Assembly (NCBI RefSeq): GCF_905475395.1
Contig: NC_058338.1
Span: 49,015,935-49,079,934 of the forward strand
DNA length: 64,000 bases
Source of the DNA: Chrysoperla carnea
Taxonomy: Eukaryota; Arthropoda; Insecta; Neuroptera; Chrysopidae
Direction of reading: 5' to 3'
Shown here: one piece after another, positions 41,058-53,788 of the stretch
Position numbering within the stretch: the first letter of the stretch is position 1
Layout: every line of letters starts with the position of its first letter
Program-made: the position numbers and the translations under genes
Notes under the pieces: generated by a model
The model's input: the letters and a program-made list of their open reading frames with translations, nothing else
The model's database searches: none
What the model was told of the DNA's origin: nothing

Positions 41058-42283
41058 GTAATTTTAATATTGTTATTAATTTGCTTTTATGTTTTTATGC
41101 TTTGCTTGATTTTTTCGTAATAAAATTGAAGTTTTTGCAATTTTTTGTACTCTGAATCTCCGTAACGTAATAAATAACTTTTGGAAGCAATAAAAGGTTT
41201 TCTATTAAGAATGATATAACTTTAAACTTAAACAACTTTTGTATGAGATATTATAAATTTTTTTATTTATTTTAAAGAGTATTTTATGCCAATTTGTGTG
41301 ATATTTGATATCAGCCCTATGCGATAAATACAATTGAAATCATCAACTGCTTTGTTTATGCTTACTTTTGAAATTTGGAAATTTTCTAATAAATCATTTA
41401 GTACTCAGTAGTTCAAACTGAAGCGTTGTTCGATTAGGCATGTAAGGTTGCATGATTATTTTCTCATATTAGTTGCATCGAAGTTGTGATTTCCATGTGG
41501 CTGCTATCATATATCACCATCAAATACTCAAATAAAAAAAATAAAAAGTTTTCTAATATATCATACACTAGTCTTTTAATTTAAGTTTATATTCTTCATT
41601 CTTAACGAAAAACTTTTTATATACAATAATTTTTCTATATGACTAAATACTGATAAAATAGCGCAGTAATAGTAGTAATCCTTCTCTGATAATAGCCGAG
41701 CTCAATTAGATATAAGTGTCAAAGATCCGAGCCCCAATTATAATCCAGTTTTTTGAATTAGGATAGTTTTTGTTCTGTTTTTTCTTTTGCTAATTTCAAA
41801 ATGTAATAAGAAATAAAGGGAATACAATTTTTATTTACATATATAACAAAAATTACAAAATTATTCGCTGATAATGTCAGATATTGTTATGAAGAATTTC
41901 AAAGTAAAGAAATTTTGAATACAAATTGTCGCTTATATTTTCATTCTTTATAAAATTAGTCCACAGTTCGTATTAGTCATAGTTTTATTGATTACCATAC
42001 TTTTGAAACTTCGTGTGTGAGTTAGTATTGTCTACATTTTTCATTTGAAAAAATCTTCGAAAATGCTGCATTTTCATTCTCGGAATCCTAAAAATTTTTA
42101 TATGCGTCACAACCTTCAAGTTGATTATTTACTATTGTTTTTTGTCATGGCGGGCACTGTTTTGTAAATTGTCGAGTAATATCACTTTACCATTTGCTAT
42201 TCAATTATCTTTTTAGAATAACAAAAAATTACGATTATTTATCATTTTTAAAATTTTCCAAAATAAGAATTTTTTTAAAGACG

Positions 42284-42573
42284 CTCCTGGTGGAAAAAAT
42301 ATTTGAAGAAAGAATAAGTCTTAATAAGTTTTAAAAACTCTGAAAAAGTCTCAGGAACTCTGAAAAAGTCTTAAGAACTCTGAATAACTCTAAATTTTTC
42401 AACGTTTTTGGACTGTCTAATTAGAGTTATCCAGACTTATTAAATCTGAATTAGAGGTTCAAAAACGTTGAGAAATTCAGAGTTATTCCGAGTTCCCAAG
42501 ACTTTTTCTGAGAACCTAAAACTTCTTAATTTTTAAGACCTATTCTTTCTTCAAATTTTTGTCCTACCAAGGA
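42284..42573. mobile_element. MITE of the 5096-5286 family, copy 2, in the serpin hinge-to-variant intron
   Basis: Starts ctcctggtggaaaaaatatt and tgaagaaagaataagtctta; ends tattctttcttcaaattttt and cctaccaagg. It is longer than copy 1 and its inner arms (aactctgaataactc / gagttattc-like) extend the inverted repeat. Ends are more diverged than in copy 1. Confidence 0.7.
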
Positions 42574-43463
42574 TGAAATAACGAGCGAATGAACACATCG
42601 TACAAAATTTCAGTGTCCGAACTTCAATTAATTGGTGACTCGATAATGAAGACCAGGTTTGATATTATGAATGGGATTATTTGTATATGTAGATCGAACG
42701 GAACGTTCATTTTGTTAAAAGTTTCGAAGAATAGCTGCGGTTGCCATTTAGCTAGTATTGTATGCCATTCAAAATGGCCAAAAATATTCTTTCAAATAAA
42801 GATATTAAAGATATTTCATTTAAAACTCTTTTAAGTTTAAAGTTCGGTCACTTTTAATGAAAAACCCACTATCAGACGATAACATGGATTTTTAATTTTA
42901 TTTTAATCATCTTTATAACATTAAAATTTATCTTTGAATTCAGATAATACAGGAAGGGTGGCTATAACATTTTTCTCGATGATCTCGTTTTCAGGACTCC
43001 GGTCCACTTCGAAGACTTATAAAATCTTGTATCTTTTTAAGTAGATCAAAATGAATGTTAGTATTATCAGAGAGGATATATTACGCTTTTGGGCCTCTTA
43101 AAATCGAGATAAACTAGTTGGCTAGTGCTGAGCATAAAAATTTTAAAAGTAATTTCAATTATTCATGAATTTACTTATTTCAAATTTGTATGGTTAGCAT
43201 TAGTGCCCTTGTTTAATAAACGGGGCTTGTTAATCTCGAGCAATACCGACTAATTAAATACCCGGACAATTCAAATTAAAATTATTTCTAATAACATTAG
43301 ATTTAAACTGCTTATTTTTCTTTGTATAGTTTTCAAACTTATTTTCTGAAATTGTTAATTATTCATAATTTGGTCGGGTATAAAAAAATTAGATATCACT
43401 GAAAATATTGGAAATGTGAAGTTGATAATTTTAAAAAATACGATGTCTTCTATTCTTTTCCAG

Positions 43464-43630
43464 TAAAATGTCGTAGACGAAGATGTGTAGATGAGTTTTT
43501 CTGCTTTATAGCTGATCATCCGTTTTATTTTTCTTTATTGAATGTATCATTACAAACTTCAATTTTTATTGGTTATTGTAATACTCTCCCTTCATTAGAT
43601 ATATCCCTGGAAAATGATACTGTTTATTAG
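43464..43630 (+). CDS. Serpin alternative last exon 1 (VKCRRRRC loop)
   Basis: Acceptor attcttttccag, then ta completing Val. Reads VKCRRRRCVDEFF, then FIADHPFYFSLL, TSIFIGYCNTLP and a longer tail to TAG 43628. IADHPF and FIGYC match the serpin C-terminal strands. With P6 at the first residue, P1 is Arg within four Arg in a row, suggesting trypsin-like or furin-like targets. AATAAA sits at 43636-43641, six bases after the stop. Confidence 0.85.
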
Positions 43631-44710
43631 TCACGAATAAATAATGCAAATATTATTGTGCAACAAGTGGGGTAATTGTACATAGAGCTTCGTATTCGCT
43701 CATATGAGTAATGAACAACATTAAGTGTTGCTCATAGATCGTTTTATTTATTAGAGAATAAGTACTACATAAGCGCTCGCTGTTTGAGACACGTAAATCG
43801 TTTTGCACGGTTGCATGTTAATATTAGCATAGTCCATTGAGAGTTTATTGAACGATATCGCGTTCACTAAGAGAGTACTTACCTCGCATATTTTAAAACA
43901 TAGATTTCTTATTTTTTAAATTTTGTAAAACGAACCGTTTTGGCTTGTTTTTATCCTTTTTTTAGACATTTGACATTGTAATTTTGTTGATTAATAATTT
44001 ATAAATCTAATTATTATACGATTTGCTGTTATTTTGAAAATTATTTTAACGGCTTAAAATTTCCCAACATGAAATACATTTTTTATCTTAGGGAGATTAT
44101 ATCAGTCAAATTAATAGAAAATTGACATTTAGGTATAATTTTTTTCTTTCTTGCACAACTTAAAATTTGTAGTTTTGAATAAAGCAGCGTTTAATGTTTT
44201 TCGTTTTACGTAATTTAAGTTGAGACAGAGCTGTTACCTAATCGAAAAAAAGCTTATACAAGAATAAGTTCTAAACAAATATTATAGAGTTTTAAAAAGT
44301 TGTACACCACTGTGGGACAGTCTTTTCTCAATACTGATAAGAGATAGAGGCATACTTTCAATTGAAAAAGTTGTTCTTCACAAAAAAGTTGTTCTCCTAC
44401 AACGAATAATAGCGAATACTTTCAGTAGAAATCTAAAGCAAAATTTCTTTTATTAGAAAATAACTGAAGTTAGTGGTAATAGCTTTTTTTTTTAATTATA
44501 GGTCATTTTTAGTGTCACTTGGGGTAAACTTTTATAATTTAGAGTCAAATTAATTAGGCTTTGTACTGAAACACAACTTTCCAATTTAAAGTATGCATCT
44601 TATGTCTTATCAGTAATGAGCAAACGTTGACTTTTTAAAAGGCAAACGTAAGTCCAATCACTGAGTGCTGATCCAGTACAATTTTTTTACGAGTTGCAGC
44701 TTAGTCTTAA

Positions 44711-45264
44711 GGTAGTTCCTCCGCGACCGTCCAGTCAAAAAGTTTTGGACTAATACTATCATTCAGTGCATTAACTGTGCTATGACTATTATACATATAC
44801 CATATATTATTTTGACAAGACTGTAGTTCCTCACTACTGATTCTAGTATACATATAAGCACACACACTATGACATATGCCTTTAACATTAGTCTTCATAT
44901 CTTTTCCACAAAAATCATCGCTAAAACGAGTTATTTATTTAAGTTTTTTATCGAAACTATATGGTAAATAATTTTTATTTTTATTTATATATTTTCTAAA
45001 TATAGTATTCTACATTATATTAGTTTTTCATAGAGATGGTGGACGTCATTCATTGGTAAATAAATATAATATTTGTAAATTTGTGTATTTTTATACACTT
45101 CTCCCATGTACACGTACAAATTGCGTCACTTTTAATTGCTAATATCTCATGTATGGCATGGTAAATCATCTTCTAATTTTAACAGCAAGTGTATTATGAA
45201 TTAAATATTTTATATTCTGAGTTTTGAGAAATTCTTGGAATATCACTTTCGTGTAGGTACTACC
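44711..45264. mobile_element. TTAA-flanked MITE (piggyBac-like), copy 2
   Basis: Near-identical partner of 25483-26037, bounded by TTAA at 44707-44710 and 45265-45268, lying between serpin variant exons 1 and 2. Differences are scattered substitutions and short indels in the AT runs. Confidence 0.8.
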
Positions 45265-46366
45265 TTAAGTTAAATAGGACTCTATATATTTTTCTACAGA
45301 AATATTTAGAATTAAAATATTAGTTTTGATATTTATTTTAATTTTTTGAATCTCTTGCCCGTCAAGATTTCCAGTATCTTGTTTACCTTTTGTTTTTAAA
45401 ACTGCCTACGGATGTCAAATTTGAAAAACCGAGCTTGAGGCCTACAAATTTGTAATCCGCGCTCTCAGGGTATGTAAACAAAATCTTAAGTACAATAAAT
45501 ACCTAAAGATTCTTTTTTGGGTACGTTTCTAAATACAAACCGTCATGCCAATTAGTACGATATGATTCCATCAATTTATATTGTTCAAATGTAAATTGAT
45601 GACATCATGGCGTGTTAATTAACATTATTGATTATATTTTGGAAATACAGATAAATATTTAAACTGCCTTTTAAGTATTAAAAAGATGTTAGTCGAAAAT
45701 TTTTGATTTTTTTAAAATAATATATTTTATTAGTATATTTATCAAAATTATAAGTTATTATTATTATTATTTTTGATAAAAAAAATCAAATAGTTTATCT
45801 GAAACTGAAGGTGCATGCAAATTAACATTAAAAATACAATGACTTTCTAATTATAGACTGACAATAAAGAACTTAAAAATAATTTATTGATAAAATATCT
45901 ACATATTTATATATTATACAAATTTTTTTAATTTAAATTATGTATTTTTATTGTGGACACGGAATATGATGCAAAAGTAAATAAAATGCCTTAATTAAAA
46001 TATTCACAGGATTCTAGTTTTTGTTTTTTATTTTACAATTTCCCCTATTACTTTTTAACAAGACTTGGTTCTTTTAAATAAATGCGCCATTTTAATGTTT
46101 ATGTCAATATTTTATGTAGTGATCATAATTACCAGCTCTTGAAATGTTTTCAAATGTCAAATATAGATGGCAATATAAGTCTGATAATGGTTCTGATTCT
46201 GATAATGAAGACCGAGCGTTCCGTAAACTTTGTGGTGAAAATTGACTTTTTTAAATTTCTTTGTTTGTTTGTCTGTTCTAGTCTCAATCATTTTAGCAAA
46301 GAATCTAGAATATTTTTACTATCATTATTTCAAAATTACTATCTCTATGATATTCTTGTGTTACAG

Positions 46367-46524
46367 TACGCTGTGTACGCGTGAAATGTGCTATAATTCG
46401 TCCACCAAAAATATATAAATTTACAGCGGATCATCCATTTTCCTACTTTCTCAAGCATAACAAATTAAATACAAACTTTTTTGTGGGTAGTGTTTCGAAG
46501 CCGGTTTACGTTACAAAAAATTAA
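46367..46524 (+). CDS. Serpin alternative last exon 2 (VRCVRVKC loop)
   Basis: Acceptor cttgtgttacag. Reads VRCVRVKCAIIRPPKIYKF, TADHPFSYFLKHNKL, FFVGSVSKPVYVTKN, stop at 46522-46524. TADHPF and VGSVSKP are the usual serpin s4B/s5B motifs. The loop is one residue longer than in exon 3, so aligning on KCA puts Lys at P1; counting from P6 would give Val. It is a tandem duplicate of alternative exon 3. Confidence 0.9.
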
Positions 46525-47300
46525 TTTTGTAAGTAAAATTATTTTCAAAATTGTTACTATTCCAAATCTTTTTATAATACCTATGGGGTTAACACCTTTC
46601 TAGATTTTCTAGAAAAACATACATCTTCCGTTCAGTAAATAAAAGAAATTTTGGATTATTTGTTTCATAGTCAGGTATTATTACAATTATTTGAAGGATA
46701 TTTTTTTAAATTGTGAAAAAGCTTATGGTATACAAAAGATCAAAAATTTGATATAGCATCATAATTCGGTGATATTATTAGATTAATTTAGCTATCTGCC
46801 GCTGATTTATCTCCCTACTTCCTGGAACTTAAAGGTGGCAACCCTAAATAATACAAGGTTTAATTTAAGTTTCTCGAGAAATTTTGAATTTATAAGTTTC
46901 TCTTTTTTTAAATTAATGATAACCCCGAAATCTTCCGAAAGCCGAAATTCCTTCTTTAAAACCCATGTATTCGATTTGCACAGTACTGTACAAATATTGG
47001 TTTAGGAACCCTGAGAGAGATTTTTTGTATTTCACTATAATACCATACTTTTGAGCTAAAAGTTAGATTGAACTTTCTATAGACGTTTAGTAAAATTTTC
47101 TAAAACATAATGAATAGGTAGGTACATTTAAACGCTACCAATGTAGTTAATTACACCTGTAAAATACATTTATCGCTTGGTGGCCAGAAAATCTTTAACC
47201 AAATTTTACAGAAACTAACTAATTTAGCAAAGAAACTCGAATGTTTTTTTATAATTTTAATCAAAAATTACCATATCTTTTTGATGTTCTTGTGTTACAG

Positions 47301-47455
47301 TAAGCTGTGTTTTCAAATGTGCTATAATTCGTCCACCAAAAATATATAAGTTCACAGCGGATCATCCATTTTACTGCATACTTAATCATAGCAAATTAAA
47401 TACGAAAGTTTTTGTGGGTAGTGTTTCAAAACCGGCTTATGTTACAAAAAATTAA
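47301..47455 (+). CDS. Serpin alternative last exon 3 (VSCVFKC loop)
   Basis: Acceptor cttgtgttacag, same flank as exon 2. Reads VSCVFKCAIIRPPKIYKF, TADHPFYCILNHSKL, VFVGSVSKPAYVTKN, stop 47453-47455. Predicted P1-P1' is Lys-Cys. Start-to-start distance to exon 2 is 934 bp, and both the 3' flank (gtaagtaaaattattttca) and 5' flank are shared, so the unit was copied with its intron DNA. Confidence 0.9.
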
Positions 47456-48006
47456 TTTAGTAAGTAAAATTATTTTCAAAATTTTTAATATACTTTCTAA
47501 ATCTGTCTTTAATACCTACCTACAATGATTTTTTTTTTGTCAGTCAATTCATAGCTTTTTTTATTTGATAATTAATTAAAAAAATTTTAAACTATAAAAT
47601 GAACTTACTTATCAAAATGGTAAAGATTGGTAAAATGCCAAATAATGTTGATCCTATATACAAATTGTCAGGAGGTGTAAATTTTATCAACTATATTAAA
47701 AAAAATAACTTTGAAAACAAAAAAAAAACTTAAAGAACTCTTAAAGGACTACAGCATTCTTAAAACCAAATAAGATACAGGAAATGTTTTTATAGAAAAT
47801 GTAATACACTCTGTTCTGTAGAATCACATGGCTTTCTTTTCCGTCGGAAAGTGCTGCATCTCGTGGTGGTTTTTTCTTACTTCATAAAATTATAAAAAAA
47901 AGCAATCTTAATGCTTGCGCAAAGGCTTTTGCAATACAAGTTCTTGCTATTTCATTATATGCTTTTAGTCTTTTGCAATGCGAATTTCTCAATCCATTTG
48001 TTTCAG

Positions 48007-48134
48007 ACAGAATGTTGTCGAGAAGTTTACCTATGGTTGAATATTTTATAGCTAATAGGCCATTTGTTTTTCAACTAATGAACAGATCCGCTGCAATGCC
48101 TTTGTTTATTGGATGTGTGAATCATCCTAGATAA
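48007..48134 (+). CDS. Serpin alternative last exon 4 (DRMLSRS loop)
   Basis: Acceptor ccatttgtttcag. First split codon becomes Asp, the only variant not starting with Val. Reads DRMLSRSLPMVEYFIANRPF, VFQLMNRSAAMPLFIGCVNH then PR, stop 48132-48134. The sixth and seventh residues are Arg-Ser, the classic P1-P1' of serpins against trypsin-like proteases. Confidence 0.88.
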
Positions 48135-48616
48135 AAGTTAACGTATTTTTTTCTGGTAATAATTTTTACACTTATCATTTGACTATTATTTGTATAAAAC
48201 AGTTTTGTGACCGATTAAATAACAGATTAAGGTGATTCTAAACTTTTGATGATGGAAACAAAACTGGAAGGGTCTGTGGTCCATACAGACATAGCGTAGG
48301 CGTTAAGCACTTAAAAAATTTAAGCGAAATAGTCTAAATGTTTTATATCAAATTAAATATCTTGTAGAGAAAGTATCAACAACAATTGCTATATTAAAAC
48401 ATACTGTAATATTTTTTAGTTCATAGGGTAATTGCTTTCATTTAGTTGATAAAATTACAGACAAGTGTCCGATAGCAAAATGACGAATGAAGAAAGCGCG
48501 GATTAAAGCTTCAATCGTATACTCTAAAAGCAATCACATTCATAACACATTGATAAAGACTATATGCTTGTGCCGCATTTTTCATTTTTGGTTTGTACTC
48601 ATTGGCAACATATTAA

Positions 48617-49125
48617 TCTATATATATAAAAGAAAGGCGTGTTAGTTACTCCACTTATAACTCAAGAACGGCTGAACCGATTTAGCTGAAAATTGGCAGG
48701 GAGGTAGTTTAGAGCCAGGAGAAGGACATAGGATGAAATAGGATTGACAGCATTCCCGTGTGACTTGACATGAAACGTCAGTCACTATAAAACGTGGTAT
48801 AACAAAAAAGAATCAGACTTGGAATAACAACACGCAAATGACAGCTATGTAATTGACGTATAATGACAGATATGTAATGACGTATGGATGACAATTTGAT
48901 ATTTGTAAGAAATCAATAATAAAACTATTTCTATTAAATAAATAATTAACAAATATAATGTAATGATAGTGCCATTGCCCATTCGTAAAAAGTGAAGTGA
49001 ACTTTAAAACTCGGTATGGTTGAAAATTTGAGTTTTTAGGTGAAGTGAAGTTTAATTAATAATGCCGCGACCAAGACGATCGAATATTGCCATTAAGGCG
49101 GAACAAAGTTCGCCGGGTCAGCTAG
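48617..49125 (+). mobile_element. Non-autonomous Helitron-like element
   Basis: Begins TCTATATATATAAAAGAAAG and ends with a hairpin ggcggaac-aaa-gttcgcc followed by gggtcagCTAG, inserted between A (48616) and T (49126). These are Helitron hallmarks: 5' TC, 3' hairpin just before CTRR, A/T insertion site, no target duplication. No Rep/helicase is encoded. It lies in the intron between serpin alternative exons 4 and 5. Confidence 0.75.
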
Positions 49126-49199
49126 TAGTTGCTGGTTCAAAACTTACTTGACCATTTTCTCATGTTAATTTCTTAATCCTTTTAGATTGTGTAACATCA

Positions 49200-49665
49200 C
49201 GGCTTTTATTAAATGATACATACTTGAAATTTCTTGAGTGTCCTCCTTTTGACGAGTCTGAGAAACTTTTCTCTACGATTTTTTAAGAAATGGCTGCGTT
49301 TTCACATGAGCCTATTGACGTCATATTATCGTTCTGAAAAAACCCAGCAGGAAATTTGTCGGACACTATGTCCACTTTATAATATTAATGATTATTAAAC
49401 AATAAAATATTTTGTCCGACAAAAATACTGCATCGATGAGCATTGGCTACCACTTCGAACATGCTTTAATTATTTATTTTTTTTAAATACGTACATGGTT
49501 CACTTTTGCTGAATTGTTTAATAATTATTGATGTTATCAAGTGGTTATAGTGTCCGACAAATTTCCTGCTGCGTATTTTCAAAACGATAGCTTAAAGGAA
49601 ACCACTCACGAAGTTTCAAGTATGTAGTTATGATTAAAAAAACTCGTGGTGTCCCACGGTCTATT
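49200..49665. repeat. Inverted-repeat element family, copy B (both arms)
   Basis: Left arm has atacatacttgaaatttctt and aatttgtcggacactatg; the right arm has the inverted versions (tagtgtccgacaaatttcct, gaagtttcaagtatgta) and ends gtcccacgg. Related to 22595-22850 and 59640-59905. Confidence 0.65.
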
Positions 49666-50160
49666 TATGTACACAGTAGTGACATGGTTTGCAACAAGTT
49701 GTCAATTATTTTTGAAAATTGCCTAATATTTATGAACTATTTATGCAGACCGTACTTAGCTACGGTGCAAAAAAAATTGAGCGATATTTTAGTTGAATTC
49801 TCATATTTAGATTGCACTAAATCTATGCAAAAATCAGAATTTTATAAATTCTGTATTATCAGAATATAAAAATTGTATTGCGAATAATTCTGAAACGTTT
49901 ACTTATTTAATTAGATCTTACAGCAACATAATTAAATTAAATTTGTCGATAGTGAATTATCTTTTAAGATTGGTTAAACAATGTTCTTCTAATTAACTTT
50001 TCTCTGTAGATAACTTTTCTTTACTATTTCTAAACTGCTCTGGTAAATTTGGATCGTATTGTCATAGCCTCTCGTAGATAGGTACTATTGAGTTATTATT
50101 TCTTTCATTCATCAATTATTATGTTCCATCTCTTAGTGTAGTAGTTCAAAGGTTAAGCGA

Positions 50161-50493
50161 TTCCACCTTGCATTTTGGGATACCGTAACGAAAGGTTGTA
50201 CGGTTGTTTTTTACTCACCCAAAAAATTTGCATAAAAAAGTTTTCCGAAAAAGTGAAAATTCAAAAAACATTTAAAGCAATTAAATTTGAAGAACCAAAA
50301 AATAATGTAAGTTTTGTATTTTTCACACTTTCTATAATTGAAATCAAAGGTTTTTTCGACAAAATTGGCCTCCCACTCCCCTATAGATTTTTTCAGGATC
50401 TAGAACCGTAAAAGTCGATCTTAGATCGAAAAACCGGGTCCAATTGATACCTGTATCATATTTCGTTCTGGTACTCCAAAATGCAAGGTGAAA
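50161..50493. mobile_element. MITE-like element with about 33-bp inverted ends
   Basis: Left end ttccaccttgcattttggga with taccgtaacgaaa; right end tttcgttctggtactccaaa with atgcaaggtgaaa. The 260-bp interior is AT-rich and contains only a short open frame (50175-50411) that I regard as chance. Confidence 0.7.
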
Positions 50494-50639
50494 TGCAAGT
50501 CTTTACTAATTTTTTGTATAATTGTACTAATATTTTTTGCATGTCAAATACACTTTTTTGCCGTAGCTTCAAAAAACTAATTATATAATTTATCTATTAG
50601 TAAATTTTTTTTGAATTCGCAAAAAAAAAACTTTTTTAG

Positions 50640-50782
50640 TTTGTATGATGCGTCGATCGTTGCTAGTGTTTGAAAATGAACCTATACGATTCTACGCCAA
50701 TCGTCCATTCGCTTTTCATCTTACTCAAACGTCCAAGATGGTATCATTATTTGTGGGCAGTGTTACAAAGCCTTCTTCTTAA
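50640..50782 (+). CDS. Serpin alternative last exon 5 (VCMMRRS loop)
   Basis: Acceptor aaacttttttag. Reads VCMMRRSLLVFENEPIRF, YANRPFAFHLTQTSKM, VSLFVGSVTKPSS, stop 50780-50782. ANRPF and LFVGSVTKP are standard. Residues 5-7 are Arg-Arg-Ser, so P1-P1' is Arg-Ser with a basic P2, a good trypsin-like or proprotein-convertase-like bait. Confidence 0.9.
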
Positions 50783-52184
50783 GGTACGCAAATTTTTATT
50801 ATTGTTAATTTGCTGGGTTATTATAACTTTTTCGAATTAAGGAAATATATTTTTTAAGTCTTCTAAACACTTTCTTGTTTTGCTCTTGTTTATAGGATAT
50901 ATGTATAATAATCCCGACTGTTTTCTGATCTCGATTTCTCGAATGCGATCTAATTCGACATGTTCTGTACTTTTTGATTTTAAATATAGCGTCATTTTTT
51001 TATTTAAAAAATGACGTATTATTTTTATTATTTATTGGCTGTACCCTGCCACGTTCCCTTGTGTTGTTTAACAACTGGTAAATTTTATAAAATTTGATCA
51101 ACACCCCATAGAAGAGTGCACAAATTTTAAACGGCTGAACTGATTTTCATGTAAATTACAGTTTTGTAATGTACACGTCATGCTCTTTTATTTGATACTG
51201 GTATTTTTTTTGAAAATATTTGATTGTTCATCCTCACTTCCACCCTCATATTCCCTTGCGTCGGCGGTTACAGTTTTGCTATTTACAAATCACACTCTTT
51301 TATTTGATAATCCACTTGGGTATATTCGAAAAAATTCGGTTGTTCATCTTCAGCCGCCATCCCTCATATTCCACTTTCGCCGGGGGTTAAATATAGATTT
51401 TAAAAAAATTTTGATTTTTTCGAAAACCAAAATAATTGTGTTAGTTTTTTAAACTTTTCTAATTTATTAAAAATAATGCAAACACTAACATTCAACACTT
51501 TGTATGCAGGGTATTTCAACAAGTAACTCAGTCAATTGATTGTGGTATTTCCAGTATGAATGCACTAGTCGACAAATTTGGCCTATTTTTTTCACAGACT
51601 CAAAATAATGTTAGCTGTGAGATCCCGAAGTTGCAGAATTTTTGGTCTTTTAGATTATGAGGTAATCAGCCTCAAAGTTCACGATTTTCTCATTAAAAGC
51701 ATGTAAAGCTCACTGCCCTCCCAGCTATTTTTTACGATATTAAAAAATTATTTCGACAGAATTGAAAAAAAGTAGAAGAGTTGAAAGGAGTGTTTTTAGA
51801 ATGAAATTAAAAAAAAAAATTAGAAATTAATTTTCGTTTTAGAGATATTAATTTTGACGTAAACTGATCAAAATTGGAAACTTCCAACTTAGGCATAGTT
51901 TTCTCGTGTTTTAAATGGCCAAAATTTGGGATTCGACACTTTGGGATTTAATAGTATGCCCTAATAAGTTCTTAAATTTAAATTCTCGTTATTATTCCGA
52001 ATTATGCCGAAAAAATTTTTACCATAGCTTTTGCATAAGAACTGCAAATATCGTGCTGGAAATACGTTACCTACTCTGCTCTTTTCTTCCAAATTTAATT
52101 CAAGATCCACACCAAGATTTTGTATTTGATAAATTAAAGCGTTTTTGAGGCATTATAAGACTCTATTTTTTTCGATTGTTTCAG

Positions 52185-52312
52185 TTAAAATGATAAAGAA
52201 AAAATGTATGAAATATTCTTTTATATTCTACGCAAATCAGCCATTTATATTTCAACTTATTGAAAAACAAAAAAATATTGTGTTATTTATGGGAAATGTT
52301 TTTAGTCCATGA
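52185..52312 (+). CDS. Serpin alternative last exon 6 (VKMIKKKC loop)
   Basis: Acceptor cgattgtttcag. Reads VKMIKKKCMKYSFIFYANQP, FIFQLIEKQKNIVLF, MGNVFSP, stop TGA 52310-52312. The predicted P1 is Lys inside three Lys. The tail is the minimal serpin end (GNVxxP). Confidence 0.88.
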
Positions 52313-53639
52313 TTCAAAAGGTAGGAACTTTGAAAGAGCCTTGAATGTAAAATGAAATAAATCAGTTGGTTTTCAATTTTGACCTAATAATAATTTGTGA
52401 TTTTGAATGTTTTCATACTTTGTTTACCAACTACTAATATTTTAATAACAAAATTGATTGGTTTTAATAACAAAATTTAGGCTTTTTTATTTTGATTATT
52501 GATTTTTTTATGTTTTGAATTCGTAATTCCATTTTTAATACAAATGCTTAGGGCTATAGTTTATCAATCTTTTATCTATGAGTGACATACAGGAAAATAT
52601 TATTTCTACTTTTTACTATAATAAAAGCTTGTTCTTTAAAAAGTATTTTTAGATAATAATATTTAAATATCTAAAAATAAAATATCTAAAGAAGAACATA
52701 AAGTAAATTCGTTTTGTTCAAATTGTGCCGTATGTGTAAATAGTTATAATGTCATTTCAAAAAAAATTGAAACTTCGTAATATTTTAACTGTACAGCTAC
52801 CCGTGAAAACCGTAATATTTCTTCATTTAGGAATCTTTCTGTGTGTAAATTGTCTTCTAGAACTACGAGGTTTTACTTCTCTCCTGAAGACTGTAGTTAT
52901 TGATTTCAATACGTTATTTATTTTATTAAAAGGGGAATATTTTGATTAAGTTATAGAAAAATCTCGGGAAAAACTGGATTATATATCAGAATATCTCCGA
53001 TGATTTTTTTTTAATCGAAAAAAGGTAAAACTGAGATCATAATAGATCTAGTTATTATTTATTTTACATTTAGAATGGATCTTCGTCAAGTATCGACCCA
53101 AAATAATCACAATATTATATGATCCTGGCGCAAAAACCTTCCCAATGGACAACATTATATAACAATTAATATTCGTTTTCTCAATTTTGTGATAATTTTA
53201 TTTAATATAAAGTAGAAGTTTTGAATTCAACGCTTAAGAAATTGTATCAAACAAGCAAAGATGTTTGATCTGAAGCTTTTTATTTATTTGTGCCTTTTCG
53301 CTTAGTGCAGAACCAAAATTAGCGCTGCCTAGTAGAAATATTTATACCTAAATAATACTCAACTTCACAAGGTAGGCAGGCTAATATCATTTATTTAAAT
53401 AATACTCTATTATTTTCTTATGTATAATTAAGTTGTTCCAATGTTTATGATAATTATCTTACGTGAAGAAAAATCTATAAAATAATTTTCGCTCATTCAA
53501 ATATTCTAAATACTTAGAAGTACTTTTTTTTAAATATTATTCAGTTAGTTATTTACTACGTCGCTAGCTCTGTTCTGCACTCAACCGATATGTCTTTAAA
53601 ATCTGCTCTTAAATTTTACCGAATAAAATTTTTTTACAG

Positions 53640-53788
53640 TCACACTGTTTGATTCGTTTAATTTGGAATTTGTTGCAAATAGACCGTTTTGTTTTCAATT
53701 GTTTTTCAAGAAATTTGGATGTGCCATATTTATGGGAAAATGTAACAATCCATTTCCGCAAAAAACTGAAGTTTCATATGATGTATAG
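53640..53788 (+). CDS. Serpin alternative last exon 7 (VTLFDSF loop)
   Basis: Acceptor atttttttacag. Reads VTLFDSFNLEFVANRPF, CFQLFFKKFGCAIF, MGKCNNPFPQKTEVSYDV, stop 53786-53788. P1 is Ser by count, with Asp at P2; Asp as P1 is possible if the loop is one shorter. A Cys replaces the usual Val in GKVxNP. Confidence 0.88.

Noticed and set aside
41058-41155. Read-through of serpin exon 3 as a real C-terminus
   Set aside because: The extension is hydrophobic and lacks the x-A-(N/D)-x-P-F and G-x-x-x-x-P motifs, so it is intron sequence.
42990-43060. Candidate extra variant exon after tcgttttcag
   Set aside because: The phase-correct frame closes after about 15 residues without the conserved P-F strand.
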